Numbered from the stretch's first letter, positions 34,553 through 44,151 are shown. The stretch is 64,000 nucleotides of DNA from Bacteroidaceae bacterium (GCA_017560945.1 JAFZDY010000052.1:1-64000), one strand, 5' to 3'. Notes: a model not told the origin generated them from the letters alone. Translations and numbers: made by a program.

Positions 34553-35548
34553 ATGGCAGAGACAATAGATATTCGTGAGTTGAATGAACGAATAGAGAGA
34601 CAGAGCGCATTTGTGACGAATCTGATCACAGGTATGAATCAGACAATCGTAGGACAAAAACATCTGATAGAGTCGTTGTTGATAGGTTTGTTGTCTGACG
34701 GACACGTGTTGTTGGAAGGTGTTCCTGGATTGGCAAAGACATTAGCGATTAAGACTTTGGCTTCGTTGGTTGATGCGAAATATAATAGAATTCAGTTTAC
34801 ACCCGATTTGCTTCCTGCGGACGTGGTAGGAACTATGATTTATAGCCAAAAGGAGGAACACTTTATTGCTAATAAGGGTCCTATTTTTGCTAATTTTGTA
34901 TTAGCTGATGAAATCAACCGTGCTCCAGCAAAGGTACAGAGTGCTTTGTTGGAGGCTATGCAGGAGCGTCAGGTGACACTTAGTAAAAATACATTCCCCC
35001 TGCCCGAACCATTCTTAGTATTGGCAACACAAAACCCCATTGAACAAGAGGGTACTTATCCACTTCCCGAGGCTCAGGTTGACCGATTCATGTTGAAAGT
35101 TATCATTGACTATCCGAAGTTGGAGGAAGAAAAGAAGATTATCCGCCAAAACATTTCGGGTGAGAAAATGGAGGTTCGTCCAATACTTAAAACTGAAGAT
35201 ATCATAGAGGCTCGCAAGGTGGTACGTCAAGTTTATTTGGATGAAAAAATTGAGCAATATATCGCTGATATTGTGTTTGCTACACGCTATCCGCAAAAGT
35301 ATGACTTGAAGGAGTTGAAGGGCTTGATAGCCTTTGGAGGTTCGCCTCGTGCTTCTATCAATTTGGCTTTAGCGGCTCGCGCTTATGCCTTCATCAAACG
35401 TCGTGGATACGTCGTGCCCGAGGATGTGCGTGCTGTTGCTCATGATGTACTCCGTCATCGTATCGGTTTGACATACGAAGCAGAGGCAAGCAATATCACT
35501 TCTGATGAAATTGTGAGCAAGATCCTGAACAAAGTTGAAGTTCCCTAA
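34553..35548 (+). CDS. moxR: MoxR family AAA+ ATPase
   Basis: 331 residues. Walker A in LLEGVPGLAKTLAIKTL, Walker B in FVLADEINRAPAKVQSALLE, sensor region FLVLATQNPIEQEGTYPLPE, and the C-terminal lid with GGSPRASINLALAARAYAFI. MoxR ATPases work with von Willebrand A (vWA) proteins as chaperones that mature or regulate partner complexes. Here it heads the gene set moxR-DUF58-BatA-E. Its promoter lies directly upstream. It is the first gene of an operon of nine genes, all on the plus strand. Confidence 0.94.
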   Translation: MAETIDIRELNERIERQSAFVTNLITGMNQTIVGQKHLIESLLIGLLSDGHVLLEGVPGLAKTLAIKTLASLVDAKYNRIQFTPDLLPADVVGTMIYSQKEEHFIANKGPIFANFVLADEINRAPAKVQSALLEAMQERQVTLSKNTFPLPEPFLVLATQNPIEQEGTYPLPEAQVDRFMLKVIIDYPKLEEEKKIIRQNISGEKMEVRPILKTEDIIEARKVVRQVYLDEKIEQYIADIVFATRYPQKYDLKELKGLIAFGGSPRASINLALAARAYAFIKRRGYVVPEDVRAVAHDVLRHRIGLTYEAEASNITSDEIVSKILNKVEVP

Positions 35549-35591
35549 TTTGGATTTCTGAGCAACTTTTTTGTGACAAGAATTTGCTTGG

Positions 35592-35662
35592 TTTTCTCCT
35601 TGATTACCTGATATCTATGTAAAGGAGGAAATCAGTGTTGATTCTCATTAAGTTTGTGAGAA
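35592..35662 (+). other. Structured 152-bp gap between moxR and the DUF58 gene
   Basis: TTTTCTCCTT (35592-35601) pairs with AAGGAGGAAA (35622-35631) with one G-T, followed by a TTCTCA/TGAGAA hairpin (35642-35662). All other gaps in this operon are 28 bp or less, so this one may hold a processing or attenuation site. Confidence 0.35.
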
Positions 35663-35700
35663 CTTAGAAAACGGAAATCTTAAGAACTTGAATTTGATGT

Positions 35701-36570
35701 ATGGAAGCAAATGAATTGATTGAGCGTGTTCGGCGAATAGAGATTAAAGCGCGTGGATTGTCCAGTAACTTGTTTGCTGGTCAGTATCATTCTGCTTTTA
35801 AGGGAAGGGGTATGGCCTTTTCGGAAGTTCGTGAATATCAATATGGTGACGATGTGCGCGATGTTGATTGGAATGTTACTGCTCGCATGAGCAAGCCCTA
35901 TATCAAGGTGTTTGAGGAGGAACGCGAGATGACGGTGATGCTTCTTGTGGATGTGTCGTCCAGTCTTGACTTCGGTACTGTGCGCCAGATGAAGAAGGAA
36001 ATGGAGACCGAGATTGCCGCGACACTTGCCTTTTCTGCCATTCAAAATAATGATAAGATTGGAGTAATTTTTTTCTCAGACAGGATAGAAAAATTTATCC
36101 CGCCTAAGAAAGGAAAGAAACACATATTATACATCATTCGAGAATTGCTCGACTTTACGCCCGAGAGTCGTCGTACGGATGTAAAAATGGCCATAGAGTA
36201 CTTGACCAATGTATTGAAGAAACGTTGTACAGCATTCATTTTAAGTGATTTCATAGATAAAAATGATTATTCGAATGCACTGACCATTGCTAATCGTAAA
36301 CACGATGTAGTGGCTATACAGGTGTACGATCGCCGAGTTGCCGATCTGCCCGATGTAGGTTTGATGAAAGTGCGCGATGCTGAAACTGGCCATGAACAAT
36401 ACATCGATACCTCATCAAAGGCCTTGCGTCGAGCTCATCGAGAATGGTGGGAGAGTAGTCAGGAGAAGATGAATGCTGCCTTCACGAAAAGTAGGGTCGA
36501 TTCTGTCTCAATACGTACGGATGAGGACTATGTAAAGGCCCTATTGAACCTGTTTGCAAAAAGGAATTGA
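35701..36570 (+). CDS. DUF58 family protein (vWA-like) of the bat operon
   Basis: 289 residues with no membrane segment. The DUF58 signature GRGMAFSEVREYQYGDDVRD VDWNVTAR lies at residues 36-62. It is followed by a vWA fold with the metal-site motif DVSSS (Asp84, Ser86, Ser88) in MLLVDVSSSLDFG and NNDKIGVIFFSDRIEKF. DUF58 proteins regularly accompany MoxR ATPases and are likely their direct clients. It ends 4 bp before the next gene. Confidence 0.9.
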   Translation: MEANELIERVRRIEIKARGLSSNLFAGQYHSAFKGRGMAFSEVREYQYGDDVRDVDWNVTARMSKPYIKVFEEEREMTVMLLVDVSSSLDFGTVRQMKKEMETEIAATLAFSAIQNNDKIGVIFFSDRIEKFIPPKKGKKHILYIIRELLDFTPESRRTDVKMAIEYLTNVLKKRCTAFILSDFIDKNDYSNALTIANRKHDVVAIQVYDRRVADLPDVGLMKVRDAETGHEQYIDTSSKALRRAHREWWESSQEKMNAAFTKSRVDSVSIRTDEDYVKALLNLFAKRN

Positions 36571-36574
36571 AAAA

Positions 36575-37672
36575 ATGAATGAATTAACGACGTCATATAA
36601 TCATAGACTTAAGGTCATCTTATGCCTGATGTGTTGTATGCTTATCCCATGGGTGAGTGTAGCACAAAATGTGACCATAGATGCTAGTATCGATTCGCTT
36701 CAACGATTTATAGGTGAGCAGGCAAAGATTAAATTGGAGGTTAGTTGTGATGCCTCTCAAAAGTTGCAACTCCCCATATTTACTGATACCATTATAAATG
36801 GGGTGGAGATAATAGAAGTAGCCAAGGCAGACACTCAATATTTGAATAGAAAGGAACGTATGCTCGTGACACAGGAGTATATTGTAACATCCTTTGACTC
36901 TGCGGTGTATTACCTTCCACCATTTGAAGTATTGGTCGATGGTAAACCTTATCAGTCACAAAGTTTGGCCTTGATGGTGTATCCTATGGAAATAGATTCT
37001 GAGAACCCCGAGGCTATATTCCCTCCCAAGGATGTCATGCAAATACCTCTTTCGTGGATAGATTCTAAAGGTATAGTGTGGAAGTTCTTTTTGCTTGTTT
37101 TATTGATTGTAGTGGTTACCTATCTCATTGTTAGGTACAGAGATAATAAGCCTATAATCCGCAAGGTGAAGGTTGAACCTAAACTTCCGCCTCACGAGCA
37201 GGCTATGTTGGAAATCGAGCGTATCAAGGATGAAAAGAGTTGGCAGAAAGGAGAACTCAAGGCCTATTATACCGAGTTGACTAATGTCATAAGAGTGTAC
37301 ATTCACGAGCGATATGGCTTCAATGCGATGGAGAAGACATCTGCAGAAATCATTGATTTCCTACAGGATAACGAAACTGCTATTGAGGATTTGAAGCAAC
37401 TTTTCTCTACAGCCGACCTTGTGAAGTTTGCCAAGTATGCACCGCTCATGAATGAAAATGATATGAATCTGACAAGTGTTGTTGATTTCATTAACCAGAC
37501 GAAGGTTGAGGTTGATCCTAATGAGAAGCCTGCTCCTACAGAGATTACGATTGAAGAGAAGCGCTCGCATCGAGTGAAATTGGCTCTCATTCTCGGCATT
37601 TCTGTTCTTGTCTTGATAGCCTTGTTGGTCGTATTCTATATGGGGCGCGATATTTACTATTTGTTTTTCTAA
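36575..37672 (+). CDS. Membrane protein of the bat operon (BatD-like N-domain, DUF4381-like tail)
   Basis: 365 residues from the ATG at 36575, 4 bp after the DUF58 stop. Signal segment at ~11-30 (LKVILCLMCCMLIPWVSVAQ), then a periplasmic beta-rich domain (~31-165: IDSLQRFIGEQAKIKLEVSC, YIVTSFDSAVYYLPPFEVLV) like the first domain of BatD. A central membrane segment follows at ~176-195 (VWKFFLLVLLIVVVTYLIVRY). Next is a cytosolic helical region (ELKAYYTELTNVIRVYIHER, TSAEIIDFL) and a last membrane segment (LALILGISVLVLIALLVVFY). Genes of this layout sit between DUF58 and batA in Bacteroidetes. Role within the complex unknown. Confidence 0.8.
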   Translation: MNELTTSYNHRLKVILCLMCCMLIPWVSVAQNVTIDASIDSLQRFIGEQAKIKLEVSCDASQKLQLPIFTDTIINGVEIIEVAKADTQYLNRKERMLVTQEYIVTSFDSAVYYLPPFEVLVDGKPYQSQSLALMVYPMEIDSENPEAIFPPKDVMQIPLSWIDSKGIVWKFFLLVLLIVVVTYLIVRYRDNKPIIRKVKVEPKLPPHEQAMLEIERIKDEKSWQKGELKAYYTELTNVIRVYIHERYGFNAMEKTSAEIIDFLQDNETAIEDLKQLFSTADLVKFAKYAPLMNENDMNLTSVVDFINQTKVEVDPNEKPAPTEITIEEKRSHRVKLALILGISVLVLIALLVVFYMGRDIYYLFF

Positions 37673-37699
37673 GAATTAAAACAATAACGGAAAGAATTT

Positions 37700-38698
37700 A
37701 TGATTTTTGAAAATATCGAATCTCTCTTCTTGCTTCTATTGCTCATACCTTATATAATATGGTATGTGATGCGGAATAAGAAAAGTACACCTGCCATGCA
37801 AGTGTCGGACACTCATGCATATATGAAGGCTCCACGTAGCTACAAGGTGTATTTGTTACATGTACCATTCCTGTTACGCATAGTGACTTTGAGTATGTTG
37901 GTACTGGTCGTTGCTCGTCCACAGACAACTGATAATTGGCAAAATACCGAGATTGAGGGTATAGACATTATGATGGCGGTTGACGTATCTACCAGTATGT
38001 TGGCACAGGACTTGAAACCTAACCGTATCGAAGCTGCCAAGGAGGTGGCCGCAGAGTTCATCAATGGTCGTCCCAACGATAATATTGGTCTTACCATCTT
38101 TGCTGGTGAGAGTTTTACCCAATGTCCTTTGACTATTGATCATGCAGTGTTGCTTAATCTTTTCCGTGATATTGATTGCTCCATTGCTCAACGTGGTATG
38201 ATTGATGATGGTACTGCTATCGGTATGGGTATTGCCAATGCTGTATCTCGTTTAAAAGATAGTAAGGCTAAGTCCAAGGTCGTAATACTGCTAACCGATG
38301 GATCCAATAACCGTGGAGATGTCTCACCTTTAACTGCTGCTGAGATTGCTAAAAGTTTTGGAGTAAGAGTTTATACAATCGGTGTAGGAACCAATGGTAC
38401 AGCTCCTTATCCTGTTCAAACTTCGATGGGAGTCCAATATATAAATCAGCCGGTTGAGATAGATGAATCGACTCTGACACAAATAGCGTCTATATCTGGA
38501 GGTAACTATTTCCGTGCAACCAGCAACGATAAGTTGCGTCAAGTTTATGCCGAGATTGATAAGTTAGAGAAGACAAAGTTGAATGTGAAGGAGTTCAGTA
38601 AACGTGAAGAAGAGTATCAAGTCTTTGCTTTGATTGCGTTGGTTTGTATTCTGTTGGAAGTGTTATTGAAAAATTCAATATTAAAGAGGATTCCCTAA
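37700..38698 (+). CDS. batA: BatA, vWA-domain membrane protein
   Basis: 332 residues. Two N-terminal membrane segments (~8-23 and ~55-72), a vWA domain (~88-285) and a C-terminal membrane segment (VFALIALVCILLEVLL). The metal-ion-dependent adhesion site is complete: DVSTS (Asp95, Ser97, Ser99) in MMAVDVSTSMLAQDLKPNRI, a Thr region in GMIDDGTAIGMGIANAV and Asp in VVILLTDGSNNRGD. The Bat genes were first described in Bacteroides fragilis as needed for aerotolerance; the molecular role is still unclear. 27 bp after the preceding gene. Confidence 0.93.
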   Translation: MIFENIESLFLLLLLIPYIIWYVMRNKKSTPAMQVSDTHAYMKAPRSYKVYLLHVPFLLRIVTLSMLVLVVARPQTTDNWQNTEIEGIDIMMAVDVSTSMLAQDLKPNRIEAAKEVAAEFINGRPNDNIGLTIFAGESFTQCPLTIDHAVLLNLFRDIDCSIAQRGMIDDGTAIGMGIANAVSRLKDSKAKSKVVILLTDGSNNRGDVSPLTAAEIAKSFGVRVYTIGVGTNGTAPYPVQTSMGVQYINQPVEIDESTLTQIASISGGNYFRATSNDKLRQVYAEIDKLEKTKLNVKEFSKREEEYQVFALIALVCILLEVLLKNSILKRIP

Positions 38699-38714
38699 AA
38701 AGAACGGATGTATT

Positions 38715-39737
38715 ATGTTTAGATTTGGAGACCCTACCTGTTTATATTTGCTTGCGATTTTGCCAGTATTATTGGCTTTTTATATTTACTCAAACTATCG
38801 TCGCACACAACGTATCAAGAAATACGGCGATCCTGAATTGTTGAAGCAGTTGATGCCCGAGGTTTCCAATGCTCGTATGGCATGGAAGTTTTGGCTCTCG
38901 TTCTTTGCCATTGCATTGATTATCTTTGTATTGGCTCGTCCTCAGTTTGGTGCAAAGATGGAAACCGTGAAACGTAGTGGTATTGAAACCGTCATTGCGT
39001 TGGACATCTCCAACTCCATGTTGGCAGAGGATGTTCAGCCCAATCGTTTGGACAAGTCAAAGAAACTTGTCAGTAAGTTGGTTGATAGTTTTACGAATGA
39101 TAAGGTTGGATTGATAGTTTTTGCAGGTCAAGCCTTCACTCAACTTCCTATCACGAGTGATTACATTTCTGCTAAAATGTTTCTGGATGCCATCAATCCT
39201 TCGTTGATTGCCAGTCAGGGTACTGATATTGGAGGAGCCATCAATTTGGCAATGAAGAGTTTTACTCCCAAAGAAGGAGTCGGACGTGCCATCATCATTA
39301 TTACTGATGGTGAGAATCACGAAGGAGGAGCAGAGGATGCGGCTCGAGCAGCTGCAGAAAAAGGAATGTTGGTATACGTACTTGGTGTTGGTTCTCCCGA
39401 GGGCTCACCCATTCCGTCAGGAACTCGAGCCAATGATTTCAGAAAAGACAAGGATGGCAATGTCATTGTTACCCGCTTGAATGACCAGATGTGTCAATCC
39501 ATTGCTCAGGCAGGTAAGGGTATGTACATCCGTGTTGATAATTCCAATTCTGCTCAGCGCTTGTTGCAAAGCGAGATGGATAAGTTAGCCAAGGCCGATG
39601 TTGAGACTACTGTTTTTACTGAGTTCGATGAACAGTTCATGGTTGTTGCCTGGATAGCTTTGATAGTATTGGTAATCGAGATATTGATTCTCGAGCGTAA
39701 AAATCCATTGTTTAAAAACATCAGATTGTTCCGTTGA
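38715..39737 (+). CDS. batB: BatB, vWA-domain membrane protein
   Basis: 340 residues, paralogous to BatA. Membrane segments ~8-26, ~57-74 and near the C-terminus (VVAWIALIVLVIEILIL). MIDAS DISNS (Asp97, Ser99, Ser101) in VIALDISNSMLAEDVQPNRL, then SQGTDIGGAINLAMKSF and IIIITDGENHEGGAEDAA. It resembles BatA in layout (PNRLDKSKKLVSKLVD against PNRIEAAKEVAAEFIN), consistent with a duplicated pair that could form a heteromer. Its stop overlaps the region just before the batC start. Confidence 0.93.
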   Translation: MFRFGDPTCLYLLAILPVLLAFYIYSNYRRTQRIKKYGDPELLKQLMPEVSNARMAWKFWLSFFAIALIIFVLARPQFGAKMETVKRSGIETVIALDISNSMLAEDVQPNRLDKSKKLVSKLVDSFTNDKVGLIVFAGQAFTQLPITSDYISAKMFLDAINPSLIASQGTDIGGAINLAMKSFTPKEGVGRAIIIITDGENHEGGAEDAARAAAEKGMLVYVLGVGSPEGSPIPSGTRANDFRKDKDGNVIVTRLNDQMCQSIAQAGKGMYIRVDNSNSAQRLLQSEMDKLAKADVETTVFTEFDEQFMVVAWIALIVLVIEILILERKNPLFKNIRLFR

Positions 39738-39739
39738 TT

Positions 39740-40498
39740 ATGTTGAAAGCAAAGTATATATTGTCCATTATATGCCTGTTCGTTGTTTTCGGGGGATATG
39801 CTCAGAAGACCGACCGCGATTATATCCGTCAAGGAAATAAATTGTATGCTGATAGTTTGTTTGTTAAGGCAGAGGTCGAATATCGCCGTGCAATAGAAAT
39901 CAATCCAGAGTCTGTAGAGGCAATGTACAATCTTGGTAATTCCTTGATGATGCAGCAAAAGCTTACTGAGGCCATGGATCAGTATGCAAATACACTTTCT
40001 CTCATACCTAAAAATGAGAAGAACCTTGCAGAAAACCAAATAGATAAGGAACGATTGGCACAGATTTACCACAATATGGGAGTTATATTACAGAGTGGTA
40101 AACAGTACGATCCTTGTATTGAGGCCTATAAGTCTTCTTTGCGCAACAATCCTACTGATCATGAAACTCGTTACAATCTGACTGTGGCCTTGAAACAGCG
40201 ACAGCAACAACAAGAGCAACAGCAGCAGGATCAACAACAAGATCAGCAGCAGGAACAGGAAAAAGAAGAAGAACAGGAACAACAGAATCAGCAGAACCAG
40301 AATCAAGAGCAACAACAGCAAGAAGAACAACAGCAGGATCAACAACAACAGCAACAACCTGAGCAGCAGAATGAGATGTCAAAGGAGAATGCTGAGCAAA
40401 TGTTGAAAGCCATCATGCAAGATGAAAAAGAGGTGCAGGAGAAGGTTCAGAAGGCTATGCAGGAAGTACAGCCACGCAGATTTGAGAAAGACTGGTAA
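39740..40498 (+). CDS. batC: BatC, TPR protein with Gln-rich region
   Basis: 252 residues from the ATG at 39740, 2 bp after batB. Signal peptide (1-22, FVVFGGYAQKTD). Tetratricopeptide repeats at ~28-145 (AEVEYRRAIEINPESVEAMYN LGNSL; IYHNMGVILQSGKQYDPCIEA). Then a region of about 65 residues that is almost only Gln and Glu (~153-215) and a charged helical tail (KAIMQDEKEVQEKVQKAMQE). It is periplasmic and probably a scaffold for BatA/BatB. The CAG/CAA-rich tract is liable to slip and creates a long Leu-rich false frame on the other strand. Confidence 0.9.
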   Translation: MLKAKYILSIICLFVVFGGYAQKTDRDYIRQGNKLYADSLFVKAEVEYRRAIEINPESVEAMYNLGNSLMMQQKLTEAMDQYANTLSLIPKNEKNLAENQIDKERLAQIYHNMGVILQSGKQYDPCIEAYKSSLRNNPTDHETRYNLTVALKQRQQQQEQQQQDQQQDQQQEQEKEEEQEQQNQQNQNQEQQQQEEQQQDQQQQQQPEQQNEMSKENAEQMLKAIMQDEKEVQEKVQKAMQEVQPRRFEKDW

Positions 40499-40533
40499 AG
40501 AGAGTGTGAAATATGAAGAATGAAATAAAAGAT

Positions 40534-42369
40534 ATGAAAAAGCATTTAATCTTATTTTTATTATCAATCATAGCATCAGTAGGGGTCTTTGCTGATGACA
40601 TCCAGTTCACAGCTTCGGCACCTAAGGCCGTAGTGAAGGGTGAGCAATTCCGTGTGTCCTACACTGTCACTACACAAAAGGTTAAGGAGTTTCGTGCACC
40701 CTCGTTCGATGGGTTTGAGGTATTGATGGGACCTTCGACTTCGCGTAGTAATAGTACTTCTATTGTCAATGGTGAAGTCACCTCCACCAGTACCATCACT
40801 TACACTTATATCCTTTTAGGAGTAGAGGAGGGTGAGCATTCTATTCCAGGCGCCTCCATAGTCGCTGATGGTGATAAAAAGACATCAAATTCATTGACCA
40901 TTAACGTTCTTCCTCCCGATAAGACTACAGGTGGAGGAAATCAATCTGCCCAGGGACGTACTTCCAATGCGGCATCCTCTACTGGTCAGATTTCAAGTAA
41001 CGACCTCTTTATTACAGCTACAGTAAATAAAACGAATGCTTATGAGCAAGAGGCAATCTTGTTGACGTATAAGGTATATTTCACTGTGAACCTTCGTGAG
41101 TTGGAGATAAAGATGCCCGACTTGAAAGGTTTTCTTACACAAGAGGTTGACCTGCAACGCGGACAACCAACCTTGGAGCACTACAATGGACGAAACTACA
41201 ATACCATTGTATGGAGCCAGTATGTACTCTTCCCTCAACAGGCAGGTAAGTTGGAGATTCCCTCTATCGATTTTGATGCAACTGTAGCTGTCAGAACCCA
41301 ACGTAGTGTTGACCCATTCGACGTATTCTTCAATGGTGGAACCAGTTATGTGGATGTGCGTAAAACTATCTCTACACCCAAGTTGACGGTAAACGTCAGT
41401 CCATTGCCAGCAGGTAAGCCTGCATCTTTTATGGGTGGAGTGGGAGAGTTTGATATGAAGTCCTCCATCACTACTACGGAACTCAAGGCCAATGAAGCCG
41501 TAACACTGAAATTGGAAATCTCTGGCGTTGGTAATTTAAAGTTAGTAACTACACCTGAGGTTGATTTCCCGCAAGATTTTGAAACCTACGATCCTAAGGT
41601 AGACAATAAGTTTACGTTGACACGTAATGGTTTATCAGGAAAGAAGGTGATAGAGTACTTGGCTATTCCTCGTCATGCAGGCACATTTACCATTCCCTCT
41701 ATAGAGTTTTCATATTTCGACTTGAAGAGTAAGAGCTACAAGACCCTTTCGACTGAACCTTACGAGTTGAATGTCGCCAAGGGAGAAGGTGCTTCTGAAC
41801 AAGTAGTATCTAACTTTACCAACAAGGAGGATGTGCGTCTGATAGGACAGGATATCCGTTATATCAAGACGGGTAGTGTAACACTTATTCCAAAGGGACA
41901 GTTCTTGTTCGGCTCATGGGTGTACTATGTGTGCTACATCGTTCCTTTGCTCCTGTTGGTCGTAGTTGTTGTCATTTATCGCAAGCGTGCTATCGATAGC
42001 CTCAATGTATCGAAGGTGCGTAACAAAAATGCGAATAAGATGGCGGTTAAGCGTTTGAAGTTGGCAGCCAAGTTATTGAAGGAATCCAAGCAGGAGGCCT
42101 TCTACGAAGAGGTACTCAAGGCTTTGTGGGGTTATATCAGCGATAAGATGAACATCCCTGTTGCCCATTTGTCCAAGGATAATGTAGAGCAGCAACTCAT
42201 GCAGCATGGTGTCGATAAGGCCCTTTCCGATGAATTCCTACAACTTCTCAACGAGTGTGAATTTGCGAGATATGCACCTTCCAGTGTAGCGGGTGGTATG
42301 GACAAGGTGTATGCTGCTGCTATCGAGGTTATCAGCAGAATGGATAACTCTATCAAGCGAATGAAATAA
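40534..42369 (+). CDS. batD: BatD, periplasmic/membrane protein
   Basis: 611 residues from the Met at 40534 (MKKHLILFLLSIIASVGVFA), which begins a normal signal peptide; a Met 7 codons earlier (40513) is also possible. Residues ~20-440 are beta-rich repeats of the oxygen-tolerance family (ASAPKAVVKGEQFRVSYTVT, ITATVNKTNAYEQEAILLTY, GGVGEFDMKSSITTTELKAN, YLAIPRHAGTFTIPSIEFSY). A membrane segment (SWVYYVCYIVPLLLLVVVVV) is followed by a cytosolic helical domain (RLKLAAKLLKESKQEAFYEE). It probably spans the inner membrane and links the Bat vWA proteins to the periplasm (inference). Confidence 0.92.
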   Translation: MKKHLILFLLSIIASVGVFADDIQFTASAPKAVVKGEQFRVSYTVTTQKVKEFRAPSFDGFEVLMGPSTSRSNSTSIVNGEVTSTSTITYTYILLGVEEGEHSIPGASIVADGDKKTSNSLTINVLPPDKTTGGGNQSAQGRTSNAASSTGQISSNDLFITATVNKTNAYEQEAILLTYKVYFTVNLRELEIKMPDLKGFLTQEVDLQRGQPTLEHYNGRNYNTIVWSQYVLFPQQAGKLEIPSIDFDATVAVRTQRSVDPFDVFFNGGTSYVDVRKTISTPKLTVNVSPLPAGKPASFMGGVGEFDMKSSITTTELKANEAVTLKLEISGVGNLKLVTTPEVDFPQDFETYDPKVDNKFTLTRNGLSGKKVIEYLAIPRHAGTFTIPSIEFSYFDLKSKSYKTLSTEPYELNVAKGEGASEQVVSNFTNKEDVRLIGQDIRYIKTGSVTLIPKGQFLFGSWVYYVCYIVPLLLLVVVVVIYRKRAIDSLNVSKVRNKNANKMAVKRLKLAAKLLKESKQEAFYEEVLKALWGYISDKMNIPVAHLSKDNVEQQLMQHGVDKALSDEFLQLLNECEFARYAPSSVAGGMDKVYAAAIEVISRMDNSIKRMK

Positions 42370-42397
42370 AAATAGAACATTTTATATAACGAAGATA

Positions 42398-43219
42398 ATG
42401 ATGAAAACTATCAGAATATTTCTTTTTAGTGCATTCTTGATTACATTAGGCATTGCTCCTCAGTTGAAGGCACAAGAGGTTGAAAACCCCGAGGTATCTG
42501 CTGTACAACAAGGTAATAGTGTAGTAGGGGATAGCAAGTCGTTGGCCGACGATGCTTATGTGGCTGGTGACTATGAACAAGCCATCCAACTCTACGAACA
42601 GATCCTTGAAACTCAGGGTGAAGCCGCTGCTGTGTACTATAATTTAGGCAATAGTTATTATAAGACATCACAGATAGCCAAGGCCATATTGAACTACGAA
42701 CGTGCTTTGTTGCTCAATCCTGGTGATGATGATATCCGTTTCAATTTGGAGTTGGCTCGCAGCAAGACCGTTGATCACATTACTCCACTTAGCGAAATGT
42801 TTTTCATAACTTGGGCAAAAGATTTGGCAGGCCTTTTCAGTTCCGATGTATGGGCCAAGTGTGCCATTGCCTTTTTTCTGCTCTTCATTATTGTAGTATC
42901 GCTCTATATTTTTGGTCACAAATTGGCTGTACGCAAAGTCTCGTTCTTCCTTGCTCTCTTTTTCTTGGTCGTTTGCATTGTATCCAATGTTTCAGCCAGT
43001 TATCAAAAGAACTTGAGACAGAATCAGCAGAGTGCAATCGTGATGCTTCCCACTGTATCAGTGAAAAGTACACCCGACAAGAGTGGTACAGACCTGTTTG
43101 TCCTGCACGAGGGATGTAAGGTTGAGATAAAAGACAATTCTATGAGCAATTGGAAGGAAATTCGTCTGCCCGATGGTAATGTCGGATGGTTGCCAGTCAG
43201 TTCAATAGAGGTAATTTGA
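42398..43219 (+). CDS. batE: BatE, TPR and SH3-domain protein
   Basis: 273 residues. Signal peptide (FLFSAFLITLGIAPQLKAQE), TPR repeats (~50-125: DDAYVAGDYEQAIQLYEQIL, AVYYNLGNSYYKTSQIAKAI, NYERALLLNPGDDD). Two membrane segments follow at ~150-205 (WAKCAIAFFLLFIIVVSLYI; SFFLALFFLVVCIVSNVSAS). The C-terminal bacterial SH3 domain (MLPTVSVKSTPDKSGTDLFV, LHEGCKVEI, NWKEIRLPDGNVGWLPVSS) may bind peptidoglycan or peptide. Last bat gene; PAP2 follows after 4 bp. A second in-frame Met directly follows the first. Confidence 0.9.
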   Translation: MMKTIRIFLFSAFLITLGIAPQLKAQEVENPEVSAVQQGNSVVGDSKSLADDAYVAGDYEQAIQLYEQILETQGEAAAVYYNLGNSYYKTSQIAKAILNYERALLLNPGDDDIRFNLELARSKTVDHITPLSEMFFITWAKDLAGLFSSDVWAKCAIAFFLLFIIVVSLYIFGHKLAVRKVSFFLALFFLVVCIVSNVSASYQKNLRQNQQSAIVMLPTVSVKSTPDKSGTDLFVLHEGCKVEIKDNSMSNWKEIRLPDGNVGWLPVSSIEVI

Positions 43220-43223
43220 TATT

Positions 43224-43916
43224 ATGAACGATATCTTACAACAGTTAATCACATTCGACCAATCGTTGCTTCTGCAGTTGAATGGTAGCGAATCGTTCTT
43301 TTGGGACAGGGTAATGATGGTCATTACCTCTACAGCAGTGTCTGTCCCCATGTTTGTGGTGCTGTTGTATGTGTTGGTTCGAAATAGTTCTCCCAAGTTC
43401 TTTTGGGCTACACTCCTTTCCATTGTACTTACTATTGTGGTGTGCGATCAGGTGGCATCAGGTATCTGTAAACCCTTGTTTCTGCGTTTCCGTCCCACAC
43501 AGGACCCTTCGCTCATGTATTTGGTCGATGTCGTAGATGGTTATAGGGGAGGGCGCTATGGTTTCATTTCCAGCCATGCCTCCAATACTTTTGGGCTTTG
43601 TATATTTCTCTCCCTCTTATTCCGTCACAGAGGTCTTTCCATCATGCTATTCGTATGGGCCAGTCTCAGCACCTATTCCCGCATCTATTTAGGAGTTCAT
43701 TATCCAGGTGATATCCTCTTTGGCTGTTTGGTAGGATGCTTGTCAGGTTATCTGTTCCATCGTCTCCTTTTATGGGCTGGTAATCGTATGCGGTGTGTCC
43801 GTGGTGGCACCTCTTCGCTCTGTACCTCCACAGGTTATCTTGTGAGCGATGTAAACCTTATTATACTGACTCTTTTGCTCACATACGCTATTATCCCTAT
43901 TTGGGCAGTAGTCTGA
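43224..43916 (+). CDS. PAP2 family membrane phosphatase
   Basis: 230 residues with about five membrane segments. The three acid-phosphatase motifs are visible: KPLFLRFRPTQDPS (K-x6-RP), GRYGFISSHASNTFGL (SGH-like PSGH variant SSH) and YSRIYLGVHYPGDILFG (SR-x5-H-x3-D). Members dephosphorylate undecaprenyl diphosphate, phosphatidylglycerophosphate or lipid A. The substrate here is unknown. Co-transcribed with the bat genes (4 bp after batE) and closes the operon before a terminator. Confidence 0.9.
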   Translation: MNDILQQLITFDQSLLLQLNGSESFFWDRVMMVITSTAVSVPMFVVLLYVLVRNSSPKFFWATLLSIVLTIVVCDQVASGICKPLFLRFRPTQDPSLMYLVDVVDGYRGGRYGFISSHASNTFGLCIFLSLLFRHRGLSIMLFVWASLSTYSRIYLGVHYPGDILFGCLVGCLSGYLFHRLLLWAGNRMRCVRGGTSSLCTSTGYLVSDVNLIILTLLLTYAIIPIWAVV

Positions 43917-43951
43917 TTATTGTGAGCAAATAATCTTATTCCTTTCCCAAG

Positions 43952-43985
43952 AACTGTAGTGCACACGTCCATTACAGTTTTTTTT
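43952..43985 (+). terminator. Terminator of the bat operon
   Basis: AACTGTA (43952-43958) / TACAGTT (43973-43979) enclose a 14-nt loop and run into eight T residues. Confidence 0.8.
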
Positions 43986-44030
43986 ATCCCATTTATGGTA
44001 TCGAATATTTAGAAGAATAGTATTGTATCA

Positions 44031-44133
44031 AATTCATCCTATCTTCGTCAAGAGAAAAAATACCTCAAAAAGAGCGTTGTATTGAAAAAATATGTATCTT
44101 TGAGCTATCCGAGGGGAGAAATCCTCGAGTGAT
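44031..44133 (+). repeat. Duplicated promoter/leader, copy 1
   Basis: 103 bp, nearly identical to 45068-45170. It contains TATCTTTG (44095-44102) as -7 element, then a CGAGG/CCTCG hairpin (44110-44127) between the -7 and the start codon at 44152. The beginning (AATTCATCCTATCTTCGTCA) is identical in both copies. Confidence 0.85.
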
Positions 44134-44151
44134 ATTTATAAAAATGGAGAT

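Noticed and set aside
40088..40357. Leu-rich frame opposite batC
   Set aside because: It is the complement of the CAG/CAA tract coding for poly-Gln and has no start signal or family resemblance.
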